Assembly: GCA_030429565.1 (NCBI GenBank)
Contig: JAUIFE010000009.1
Coordinates: 248,001 to 312,000 of the forward strand
DNA: 64,000 nt
Reading direction: 5' to 3'
Source: Holophagae bacterium
Lineage (GTDB): Bacteria > Acidobacteriota > Holophagae > Acanthopleuribacterales > Acanthopleuribacteraceae
Numbering within the stretch: the first letter of the stretch is position 1; every line of letters starts with the position of its first letter. The position numbers and the translations under genes are program-made. Shown piece after piece: positions 34,551-42,418 of this stretch. Below the pieces are notes generated by a model. That model was not told the origin of the DNA. It saw nothing but the letters and a program-made list of their open reading frames with translations, and made no database searches.

Positions 34551-35654
34551 TTATTCTGAAGGGAAGCGGGCGTCCAGAATTGCCATGAACTCGCGGTGCT
34601 CCGCTTGCTCGCGGACAAAAGCGTGGTACTGGCGCCGGTTTAGCAAGCGTTTTTGTTCCCACTCGGCTTTATCGCGGCGATGGCGTGCCTGTGCTTCTTG
34701 ATCTCCGTTTTGTTTGGCGCGCAGCTCGCGGCGGCGCATGACATCGACATTGTGTTCCAGTTTCTCGTACTGGTCGTCTAGGGCGTTAATCATTTTTCCG
34801 TAGTATTCCCACCAAGCGTAAGCGCGGTTGTATTGGAAGTGGACCTGTTCTTCCAGGTGGAAGTCCAGTTCGCCGGCGTAATTGGCTTCAACGAGTAGGT
34901 GGTTGCAAAAAGCTTCGCGGTTCTGCAGGGGAAGGGTGCGTTTGTTGAGGAACCCTTCCAGCACGGTTGTGCCCTTGAGCGGGTAGTTCTTGCGCAAGCG
35001 CTGATAGGCGTGAATTTGTGCGACAAAAGCGTCGACTTCGCCACCCTTTTTGGTGAGTTGCTGCTGGTAAAAGGTTTCGCGATCTTGCCAGCCGTCCAGG
35101 GTCAACAGGTCGACGTCCTCAAAGGGATCGAGACCGGTGAGGTGGATTAACTCGTGGTATAGCACCAAATAAGTCTGCATGACCGACAAACCGGCTTTAA
35201 TGCAGATCCGCGGCCGGAAGGCGACGTCGAGAAATTCAAAGCTGCGGTTGGCGCGGCGACGTTGGTCGACAACCGGGTGCTGGTCCGGGTTGGCCCACTT
35301 GGCGGCACCGTCCGGGTTGAGGGCAATCCAGGTATCGTCGCCTTTTTGGCGGTAATAGTTGGCCACTTCTTGGGTAAACAGACCCCGTCGCTGACCGTGG
35401 CTGCCCAATTCGGCGCGGCCGCAAAACGAAATGATGTTAATCAGAGCGGCGTCGCTCTCGAGTTTGGCTTTGCTGCGTGCGCGCTCCAGCAGCATGCGCC
35501 CTTCGCTGTCGGCGCGGAACAGCTCGAGAATGCGTGCCATTGTCTCCGGTGAAAGCTGTTCGACCGGCGCCTGCAGTTCTTCCGCGCTGGGCAGTGCCCA
35601 CAGCCCCGGGCTGCAGACCGCAAATACCAGCAGAAAAACGCGAATACGCGACAT
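34551..35654 (-). CDS. Exported HExxH-motif protein, putative zinc metallopeptidase
   Basis: A 367-residue protein with a signal peptide (FLLVFAVCSPGLWA). A single HELIH motif (YHELIHLTG, near residue 170) in a hydrophobic helix suggests a gluzincin/metzincin-like zinc site; a third ligand is not obvious. The C-terminal ~100 residues are a highly charged helix or coiled coil (EKLEHNVDVMRRRELRAKQ). No family recognised. ATG after AGGGGTAG. It is separated by ~140 bases from the diguanylate cyclase gene. Confidence 0.55.
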   Translation of the reverse strand: MSRIRVFLLVFAVCSPGLWALPSAEELQAPVEQLSPETMARILELFRADSEGRMLLERARSKAKLESDAALINIISFCGRAELGSHGQRRGLFTQEVANYYRQKGDDTWIALNPDGAAKWANPDQHPVVDQRRRANRSFEFLDVAFRPRICIKAGLSVMQTYLVLYHELIHLTGLDPFEDVDLLTLDGWQDRETFYQQQLTKKGGEVDAFVAQIHAYQRLRKNYPLKGTTVLEGFLNKRTLPLQNREAFCNHLLVEANYAGELDFHLEEQVHFQYNRAYAWWEYYGKMINALDDQYEKLEHNVDVMRRRELRAKQNGDQEAQARHRRDKAEWEQKRLLNRRQYHAFVREQAEHREFMAILDARFPSE

Positions 35655-35995
35655 CGTCTACCCCTAAAAAGAACACCATAATGCTAGTGTCGAACGTGAG
35701 CTTCCGGTGGATATAAACCGGAGCCAACCAAAAAGCGGTATGTTGCGACATGCTTTTTCAGAGAACGACCGAACCCGCGTCAGACAACGGCGGTGGTTTC
35801 CTAAGAGAACCACGCCGGCAACGCGGCGTCAAGTTGGGATTGTTGTGTTGTTACCCATGACAAGCGAATTTTTGGTGAGAACGGGTTGGTGCGGGGATCG
35901 GTGATGAAGAAACGGCGTTTCATCAGGCTGAAAAGAGAATGTGGATCGTTAGTTTGTCGATGAGAAGGGTACCAATGACCCCTATCATACCTAAA
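35655..35995. other. 341-base intergenic region
   Basis: No convincing gene. It holds a bulged hairpin around GCTTCCGGT / ACCGGAGC (35699-35724) and the terminator at 35730-35758, between the 3' end of the ATP-grasp operon and the next minus-strand gene. The short plus-strand reading frame at 35707-35904 has no ribosome-binding site. Confidence 0.5.
35730..35758 (-). terminator. Probable terminator of the ATP-grasp / GT5 operon
   Basis: AAAAAGC ... GCTTTTT (35730-35736, 35752-35758) with an inner ATGT/ACAT stem and a 3-base bulge. Read on the minus strand it ends in a T run. It lies about 240 bases past the last stop codon of the operon. Confidence 0.5.
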
Positions 35996-37219
35996 TTAGG
36001 GCGCTGCATAAAGGTGCAGACTGTTTCCGACCGTATCGGCCATGGCCAGGGTTTGCTGTAGATCTGGATGGCGCATCATTAAAAAACCGTCGGAAACCAA
36101 TGTGTGGCGCCAGTTTCGCCGCGTCGCCCCAACCGGTAAAAGGTTGTCCCACACGATGTGATCGCCGAACGCCTGTTGCATCTCTTGCCAACCCTCGATT
36201 TCGCGGATGACACCTTGCCCGCGTGCCCGCTTGTAAACGGTCGCCACGTTGTAGTCGTACGACAAATCGGCCTCAAACGCATGCCAGCATACGGCGCGAC
36301 CCCACTCGCGGAACACGTCAAAGTCACACACGTATTTCATTTGGTCCACTTGGTGGGCGCCTGGCGGGCGCGCTGCGATTTCACCAAAGACCACCTCGCC
36401 GTCGGCCTTGCGGTACCACTCCATGTGCGTGAATCCGGTTTTAAAACCGAGCACCTCAATCACCTTGCGGCCCATGGCGATGCCTTCCGCGAGGTGGGGC
36501 ACGTCCAAATTGCGCAGCGCGATTACCTGCGGGCTAATCCATTCGTTGCTGCGCGCAATGAGCGGACGCGGGCGGTACCAAGCGACGTTTTGGAAGGCGA
36601 TGTCGCCCTCAATCGTGATGGTATCGAAGGTAAATTCGTCGCCGTCGATGAACTCTTCAACGCTGACCTCGGGCACGTGGTGCAGGCGTGGCAAGACCGC
36701 GCGCAGTTCCTCAATGTCGTTGACGCGATAGGTATCGGCGGAACCCGCGCCCGAGATGGGTTTGAGGATCACTGGGAAACCCAGTTCATTGACCGCATCC
36801 CAGCAGGCGGCGACGGTATCGGCTTTGTAGTGACGTGGCGTGCGTACCCCGGCACGGTCGAGTGCCTGTTTCATGAGTTCCTTGTCGCGAAACGGCAGGG
36901 TTTCTTCGACGTTGAGGCCGGGCACGCCCAGGGCCTCGCGTAAACGTGCTGCCAGCACCATGCCTGGCTCCCATAAACACTCTACGCGGTGAATGCGTGC
37001 CATGCCCTTCCACGCCGTCACTTGGCGGGCGACGGCGTCGTCGTCCCACAGCGACGGCACCTGTAGGTAACCGGTCAGGCTGCGTTTCACCAAACGCGGC
37101 AGCATCGCCTCGGGCGTATCGCCGACACCAAACACGCGGGCGCCGACCTCGGCCAAACCGCGCGTGAACTGGGGCATATCGGCCGGATAGCCGGGTGAAA
37201 TCAACAATACGTTCATCAT
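35996..37219 (-). CDS. ATP-grasp domain ligase, second copy in operon
   Basis: A 407-residue ATP-grasp enzyme of the carboxylate-amine/thiol ligase type. The N-terminal Rossmann-like part begins MNVLLISPGYPADMPQFTRGL; LGFPVILKPISGAGS binds ATP phosphates; VSVEEFIDGDEFT and the C-terminal EIAARPPG carry the metal/ATP acidic and Arg residues. It is a clear paralogue of the ATP-grasp gene at 38823-40043 (similar opening and the same A-R-P-P-G ending), so one pathway probably uses two successive ligations. MM start at 37219 follows GAGG. Substrate unknown. Confidence 0.75.
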   Translation of the reverse strand: MMNVLLISPGYPADMPQFTRGLAEVGARVFGVGDTPEAMLPRLVKRSLTGYLQVPSLWDDDAVARQVTAWKGMARIHRVECLWEPGMVLAARLREALGVPGLNVEETLPFRDKELMKQALDRAGVRTPRHYKADTVAACWDAVNELGFPVILKPISGAGSADTYRVNDIEELRAVLPRLHHVPEVSVEEFIDGDEFTFDTITIEGDIAFQNVAWYRPRPLIARSNEWISPQVIALRNLDVPHLAEGIAMGRKVIEVLGFKTGFTHMEWYRKADGEVVFGEIAARPPGAHQVDQMKYVCDFDVFREWGRAVCWHAFEADLSYDYNVATVYKRARGQGVIREIEGWQEMQQAFGDHIVWDNLLPVGATRRNWRHTLVSDGFLMMRHPDLQQTLAMADTVGNSLHLYAAP

Positions 37220-37263
37220 AGCGGCCTCACGGTGACGGGGGCGCACTCGGCGCGGTCCGTCGC

Positions 37264-38763
37264 TTACTTTTTCTTTTGGATCCCGAGCAGTTTACGGTAA
37301 ATGTCGATGTACTTTTCGGCCGTTTTCGCCTGATTGAATTGGTGACGGCTTTGGCTCATGATGCGGCGCAACTGCGTTTCGCGCATCTCGCGTGGCAGGC
37401 GGTAGAACTGCATCGCTTGGTCAATTGCCCAGCGCAATCCGGCACCGTCGTGCACTTCGAACAGGAAGCCGTTACCGCTGTTGTTGCCAATCGACAGGTG
37501 GCGCACGGTGTCGTGAATCCCCCCGGTATCGTGGGCCACCGGCAGGGTGCCGTAAATCGGGCCAATCATTTGTGGTAAACCGCAAGGTTCGAACGAAGAC
37601 GGCATAAACAGGAAGTCGGCGCCGGCGTAGCCCAAGTGTGAAAGGCCTTCCTCGAACGGGGCGACCGCCATGCGACGGTGCAGGCTGCCGCGTCGCACCA
37701 TATCCTTCAGGTTCTCTTGGTAGGGTCCGTTGGCGATAACGGCGATTTGCAGTCGTTGCTCGGCGTAGCGTTGCAGCACGTCCCACAACACCTCTCCCAA
37801 AAGTTGGCAACCCTTTTGGACCGGATCCAGGCGCGACGGCCAGAAGAATAAAGGCGCTTCCGGGTCTTCAACCAAACCCAGGTGACGTTGCAACTGTTGT
37901 TTGTTAACCGCTTTGCCTTCGGCGTGGGTGTTGGGGCCGTAGTTCTTGGGTAGCATCTCGTCAATGCGCGGGTCGAAGTGGGGGTCGGGCGAGTTCAGGA
38001 TGCCCTGGGCCGCGCCCGAATGGTACTTGGTACTGACCTCGTAGCGGATTTTGTCCTTAATGAACGGGTGCTGACCGCGCACGACCTCGGCCAAAAAGGT
38101 CGGGCTGACGGTGTTGATCATGGTCGACGAGAAAATGCCGCTGAGGATGAAGTCAACTGCGTTGCTTTCACGGGTTTCCTCGTAATCGGCGGGTGGGTGA
38201 TCGTAGTAGAGGTAGGGCCAAAACTGAGCGGCGTCAATGCCGAGATCCTCGATTTGGGCCAGCGTTGCCTGCATTGAGTGGATGTTGTGAATGGTGAACA
38301 GGGTGGGGATGTTGAGCCGGCGTGTGACTGCCGGAATCAGACCCGTCATCCAGTCGTTACAGTGAACCAAGTCGGGTTTGACGCGCGGGAGGATGTTGTT
38401 GATGACCTCGCGCTGGAACACAACCGAGAGCTTAAAGTTCTCGGCGGCGTGGTTGTGGTAGACCTTGTCGCGATAGTAAAAACAGCGATCTTCCGCCAGG
38501 TGGATACGGTCCGTCGGCAGTTTACTGCGGTAGATATCGAGCTGACGGCTGATGAAGGTGCCGATGTGGCGGTTAAACATGGTGCGGTAGTTGGGCAGGG
38601 CAACGTGCACATCGACGCCGCGCCCGTAGAGTGAGGCAACCAGCGCGGCCGAGACATCGGCCAAGCCGCCCGCTTTGGCCGTCATATGGTTGGCGAGGTT
38701 GCCCATGCCTTCCGGCAGGTAGGTGATTTCGGGGGTGACAATCAGGAGTCGGGGAGAGGCCAT
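37264..38763 (-). CDS. GT5 glycogen/starch synthase family glycosyltransferase
   Basis: A 499-residue GT-B fold enzyme, family GT5. The ADP-glucose-binding KxGGL motif is KAGGLADV (residues ~30-37), HNIHSM lies in the N-terminal domain, and the C-terminal donor-site signature PSSFEPCGLPQMIGPIYG is followed by DTGGIHDTV. Length is typical of GlgA. It probably extends alpha-1,4-glucan from ADP-glucose, but the opening LLIVTPEITYLPEGMGNLANHM differs from E. coli GlgA. No other glycogen gene is nearby; instead it is flanked by two ATP-grasp ligases in one operon, which raises the chance of a different acceptor. Confidence 0.82.
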   Translation of the reverse strand: MASPRLLIVTPEITYLPEGMGNLANHMTAKAGGLADVSAALVASLYGRGVDVHVALPNYRTMFNRHIGTFISRQLDIYRSKLPTDRIHLAEDRCFYYRDKVYHNHAAENFKLSVVFQREVINNILPRVKPDLVHCNDWMTGLIPAVTRRLNIPTLFTIHNIHSMQATLAQIEDLGIDAAQFWPYLYYDHPPADYEETRESNAVDFILSGIFSSTMINTVSPTFLAEVVRGQHPFIKDKIRYEVSTKYHSGAAQGILNSPDPHFDPRIDEMLPKNYGPNTHAEGKAVNKQQLQRHLGLVEDPEAPLFFWPSRLDPVQKGCQLLGEVLWDVLQRYAEQRLQIAVIANGPYQENLKDMVRRGSLHRRMAVAPFEEGLSHLGYAGADFLFMPSSFEPCGLPQMIGPIYGTLPVAHDTGGIHDTVRHLSIGNNSGNGFLFEVHDGAGLRWAIDQAMQFYRLPREMRETQLRRIMSQSRHQFNQAKTAEKYIDIYRKLLGIQKKK

Positions 38764-38822
38764 AGAGGGGGCTCCTTGGGGCTGGGCGTTTTAATTCTGC
38801 CGGAAGCGTGGGTTGGACGAGC

Positions 38823-40043
38823 CTAACCGGCGTGGACTTTAATCGTTTGACCAATTTCCTGCAAGATATTGCGCAGGTCGTCGTAGTCCGGATATTTCAT
38901 TTGAATCCAGGCGTTGGCCATGTAGCCGGCCTCGACCCCTTGGGTGGGGCTGCCTGGGGCGGGGAAATGGCTCTTAATAAACCATTTTCCATATTTGTTG
39001 ACAATGTGATCGACACCTTCATAACCGCGAATCGTGCCGTCGCCGGTGGGGCGCAGGTTGATAATGGCGGCTGAGTAGCGCCGCGAGAGCGGGGTCGGGC
39101 AAGCACCTTTGACAATGCTAAAGGCCCACTCTTTATAGAGATCGATATCGTTGGCGGCGCAGTACAAATCCCACTGACCGACTCCTGGCGGCCTGGCGCC
39201 AATTTCCGAGAATTTGAGGCCGCGGGCGCCGAAAAACCATTCCATGTGGGTTGGCGCGGTGTGGATGCCCAGTTCCTTAATGACCTTGTAGCCCATTTGT
39301 TTGACTTCGTCGTAACCGGGCGCGTCGATGCGGTTCGAGGTAATGATGACCGGCGAAATCCAGCGCGTGCGCATGGCTTCCAAAACGCCGGGATAGTAGT
39401 GGCTGACAAAATCGTGACCGATGCGACCGCCGACGGTTAGCGTGTCGTAAAAACCTTCGTGACCTTCAATAAACTCTTCAACGGCAACCGACTCACCGCG
39501 TTGCACGCCGCATTGGGGAATTACATGGGCCAGCTCGGCGTCGCTGTTGACGCGCCAGGTACCTGCCGCACCCGCCGCCGCGCGCGGTTTGATAATCACC
39601 GGGTAGCCGATTTTATGGCAAACCTTGGCCAGCATCTCGGCCGAATCGGCACTGGCCGACATGGCGCAGGGAATGCCGTGTTTGCGCATGAACTCTTTCA
39701 TAATGGTTTTGTCGCGCACCAACAGGGTTTGTTCGTAACTCAAGCCGGGAATGCCGGTTGCTTCGCGAACGCGTGCCGCCGTCAACATGTGTGCTTCAAT
39801 GGTGGCCTCAAGGCGGTCGACCCAGCCACGAGCCTGAATACGGCGCACGGTGTCGAGCATGGCCTGGTCGTCGCAAACGGAGGGAACCTGTTCGTAGCCG
39901 TCCAGCCAGGATTTGAGATCGTCGGAGAGTGCGTGGACCGGGGCTTCGCCGATCCCGGTCACCATGGCGCCGACATTTTTTAAACCGCGAACGAATTGTT
40001 TTTGGTAGGCCGGAAAATGAGGAGCGACTAAAATAACGTGCAT
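38823..40043 (-). CDS. ATP-grasp domain ligase, first gene of operon
   Basis: A 406-residue ATP-grasp enzyme. MHVILVAPHFPAYQKQFVRGLKNVG (partly quoted) parallels its paralogue at the operon end; IGYPVIIKPRAAAGAAG is the ATP-binding Lys strand, VAVEEFIEGHE the hinge, and SEIGARPPGVGQ the C-terminal metal/ATP motif. The ATG at 40043 follows GGAGGC; the frame extends 75 codons upstream across the promoter and is not used. The gene is followed after 59 bases by the GT5 gene. The likely reaction is ATP-dependent amide or ester formation on an unknown carboxylate. Confidence 0.75.
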   Translation of the reverse strand: MHVILVAPHFPAYQKQFVRGLKNVGAMVTGIGEAPVHALSDDLKSWLDGYEQVPSVCDDQAMLDTVRRIQARGWVDRLEATIEAHMLTAARVREATGIPGLSYEQTLLVRDKTIMKEFMRKHGIPCAMSASADSAEMLAKVCHKIGYPVIIKPRAAAGAAGTWRVNSDAELAHVIPQCGVQRGESVAVEEFIEGHEGFYDTLTVGGRIGHDFVSHYYPGVLEAMRTRWISPVIITSNRIDAPGYDEVKQMGYKVIKELGIHTAPTHMEWFFGARGLKFSEIGARPPGVGQWDLYCAANDIDLYKEWAFSIVKGACPTPLSRRYSAAIINLRPTGDGTIRGYEGVDHIVNKYGKWFIKSHFPAPGSPTQGVEAGYMANAWIQMKYPDYDDLRNILQEIGQTIKVHAG

Positions 40044-40133
40044 CGGTGGTGCCTCCAGCCGGCATTGCAGCAAATGGCGCAAAACCTGGCGGATAGAATG
40101 GTATTTTGGGCGGTGAGGAATGAGAGCGAGCCC

Positions 40134-40163
40134 AGCATAACGCAGGGTTTTCGCACCTGTCAA
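40134..40163 (-). promoter_or_regulatory. Promoter of the ATP-grasp / GT5 / ATP-grasp operon
   Basis: On the minus strand, a perfect TTGACA (40163-40158) is followed after 18 bases by TATGCT (40139-40134). Transcription would begin near 40127, about 85 bases before the first ATG. Confidence 0.65.
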
Positions 40164-40351
40164 CGCAAGCATGGCGCGCTTTCGCCGCCACTTACCGGCC
40201 CCGCTTTTTTCCTCGTCAAGCCCACGTGATCCTGTAACATAAGGGCATTGGGAAAACGTGTTAAACATTCGTGAGTTACCCTTGGGCGACGGGTCGTCAA
40301 CCCGGCGTCGCCAAGCCCTTCGGCTTGAACTTTAATCAGAGTGAGGAACGC

Positions 40352-40912
40352 GTGTCGCCACCAGAATCTGCGCCATCCGAAGACCAGCTTGTCGTCGCCG
40401 TGAAGGGCGGTGACGAAGAGGCCTTCCGCCGGCTTTATTTTCAGTACGCCGAACCCTTGTTTGGCTTTCTCTGGCGCCGCCTCAATCAGCGCGAACCGGC
40501 AGAAGATTTGGTGCAAGAGCTGTTTGTCAAAGTCTGGCGCAACCGCGCCAATCTCGACCCGAACCAAAGCATCAAGGCCTATTTGTACCAAGCCGCCAAT
40601 CACTTAATGATTGATTACTTCCGCAAAAAGAATCCGGTTCAAGGCGCCCAGGAATTGCTGCCCGAGCATCGCACGGTCACGGCCGAAGAGGACAACTTCG
40701 AGAAACGCGCCCATATTGAGAAAGCGCTGGCCGATTTGCCGGAGGCGCAGCGGCACGTATTTGTTTTGAGCCGCTTTGAGGGCCTGCGCTACACGGAAAT
40801 TGCGTCGGTGCTCAATATCTCGGTGAAAACGGTGGAAACCCACATGAACCGCGCGCTCAAAAAATTGCGCCACCAACTGCGCACCACGCTGTCGCTGTTG
40901 TTTTGGGGTTAG
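40352..40912 (+). CDS. ECF-type RNA polymerase sigma factor
   Basis: A 186-residue group 4 sigma factor. Region 2 spans ~20-90 (FRRLYFQYAEPLFGFLWRR, DLVQELFVKVW, AYLYQAANHLMIDYFRK) and region 4 spans ~125-180 (LPEAQRHVFVLSRFEGLRYTEIA, SVKTVETHMNRALKKLR). The GTG at 40352 follows GTGAGGAA; a longer start at 40271 is rejected. With the FecR gene and TonB receptor just downstream it forms a FecI-FecR-FecA-like surface-signalling unit and likely activates the receptor gene. Confidence 0.88.
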   Translation: MSPPESAPSEDQLVVAVKGGDEEAFRRLYFQYAEPLFGFLWRRLNQREPAEDLVQELFVKVWRNRANLDPNQSIKAYLYQAANHLMIDYFRKKNPVQGAQELLPEHRTVTAEEDNFEKRAHIEKALADLPEAQRHVFVLSRFEGLRYTEIASVLNISVKTVETHMNRALKKLRHQLRTTLSLLFWG

Positions 40913-41174
40913 TCATGGTAACGACTTGTCCGCGCCTAAGTTATGCGATCCTGACCACTGTCAAACCGGCCGTGAGCCCCGTCAGACAAGGATCTTACAG
41001 TTTTTTTCTTGAGATCATGGTCGGGGTGTTTGCGCACGCCGCCGTACTTGGAATTACTGAAGCGACGCTGCCGGCGATTCGGTTTCCGTTTCGTCTGTCA
41101 CGCCTCTGTCGGCGCGCTTCCGTGGCGACGCCTGAGTGCGTCCGTTACACGCAGTTTTTACCGTGGGGTTTCCC

Positions 41175-42386
41175 ATGACATCCGACCGATTTCCCATTAA
41201 CGAATCTTGGTTTGCCGAAGTCCTCGCCGGCGAATGCGACGCCGAAAGTCTGGCTGCATTTCAGGTTTGGCTGGACGAGGACGGCGAGCATCGGTTGACC
41301 TTCTCCGCCTATCAACGTTTGTGGCAATCGCTTGCACCGCAACAAGCGCCGCCCTTAGACCTGTTCGAGGGCTGGTGTCGCCTGGCGGCACAACTGAATT
41401 TGGGTTCCGACCAACCCGAAGCTTGGTCGCTGTACCTCAGCGGTGCGCTGCCGCCGCAAGAGACGGCCCGCCTCGAGGCCTGGCGTGCCGCCGATCCCGA
41501 CAACGAGCGCGCCTTTACCGCTTACCAAAAACTCTGGCAGGCCGCCACGCCGCCCGCCGAGCCGGCCTTCGATGTCGCCGCCGGTTGGGCGCGGGTTGCT
41601 GAATCGCTTGAGCGCGACAACGCGCCCGCGCAGGGTCAAGTTGTCGCCATGCCGGCGCGCCGCCGCTGGTTGGCACTGGGCGGTGCCCTCGCCGCCGCCC
41701 TGATTTTGGGTTTACTGTTTAACCGCTTTGCTTTGACGCCTGCCGCACAAACCGTGATAGAAACCGCTGCCGGTCAACAAGAACAAGTCACGTTGCCCGA
41801 CGGCTCGCGCGTGTGGCTGAATGCCGGTACGCGTTTGGCCTACCCACCCGCGTTTGCCGGCACAAGCCGGGCCGTCAGCTTGCAAGGCCAAGCCTATTTC
41901 GAGGTGGTTCATCGTGAGGGGTTGCCGTTTCGCGTGCAAACCGATGAAGCCGAAGTCACCGTCCTCGGGACCCGTTTCGATGTTCATTCCCGCCACCGCC
42001 GCACCCGCGTGGTGGTGCGTGACGGCCGCGTCGCTCTGCGCGGGCGAGACCAGCAGGCGCGCGTCATTTTGGGGCAGGACCAAATGAGTACCGTCCGAGC
42101 GGGCGGGCGACCGGCGGCGGTTCAAACCGTTGACGCGAAGGAGGCGATTTCATGGCGCGAGGGTTATATTTCCTTCGAGCGCGCCCGCCTGGCCGACGCC
42201 TTAATTGAATTGAGTTTGACCTTCAACCAACAGATCATTTTGGACGACCCCGCGCTTGGTGAACGCACCATGAGTGGCACCTTTTCGACCAACTCCCTCG
42301 ATGCTGTTTTGACTGAAATAGGCCTGGCCCTAAATTTGGAGTACACTGTTAAGGCCGGCGTTTACCACATCCACACCCCACGCTAG
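41175..42386 (+). CDS. FecR-family anti-sigma factor with duplicated N-terminal domain
   Basis: A 403-residue membrane regulator. The cytoplasmic part contains two tandem copies of the FecR N-terminal (DUF4880-like) module: residues ~8-70 and ~75-145 share W..L.G...A.L..W..D....F.AYQ.LWQ, then a GW-R-A segment. A single membrane helix (~165-185, LALGGALAAALILGLLF) leads to the FecR domain (VTLPDGSRVWLNAGTRL, AYFEV) and a C-terminal STN-like domain (ALIELSLTFNQQIILD). The duplication is unusual. It lies 262 bases after the sigma gene, a gap in which I see no gene. Confidence 0.85.
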   Translation: MTSDRFPINESWFAEVLAGECDAESLAAFQVWLDEDGEHRLTFSAYQRLWQSLAPQQAPPLDLFEGWCRLAAQLNLGSDQPEAWSLYLSGALPPQETARLEAWRAADPDNERAFTAYQKLWQAATPPAEPAFDVAAGWARVAESLERDNAPAQGQVVAMPARRRWLALGGALAAALILGLLFNRFALTPAAQTVIETAAGQQEQVTLPDGSRVWLNAGTRLAYPPAFAGTSRAVSLQGQAYFEVVHREGLPFRVQTDEAEVTVLGTRFDVHSRHRRTRVVVRDGRVALRGRDQQARVILGQDQMSTVRAGGRPAAVQTVDAKEAISWREGYISFERARLADALIELSLTFNQQIILDDPALGERTMSGTFSTNSLDAVLTEIGLALNLEYTVKAGVYHIHTPR

Positions 42387-42418
42387 CCGGACCGACTCAT
42401 CTCGGGACAAGGACTCCT

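Noticed and set aside
35707..35904. A 65-codon plus-strand frame in the gap between the HExxH gene and the ATP-grasp operon
   Set aside because: Spans the terminator hairpin, has no ribosome-binding site and has atypical Arg/Thr-rich composition.
40913..41174. Possible small gene between the sigma and FecR genes (frame 40903-41178)
   Set aside because: The frame overlaps both neighbours out of phase, has odd composition and no ribosome-binding site; I see nothing definite in this gap.
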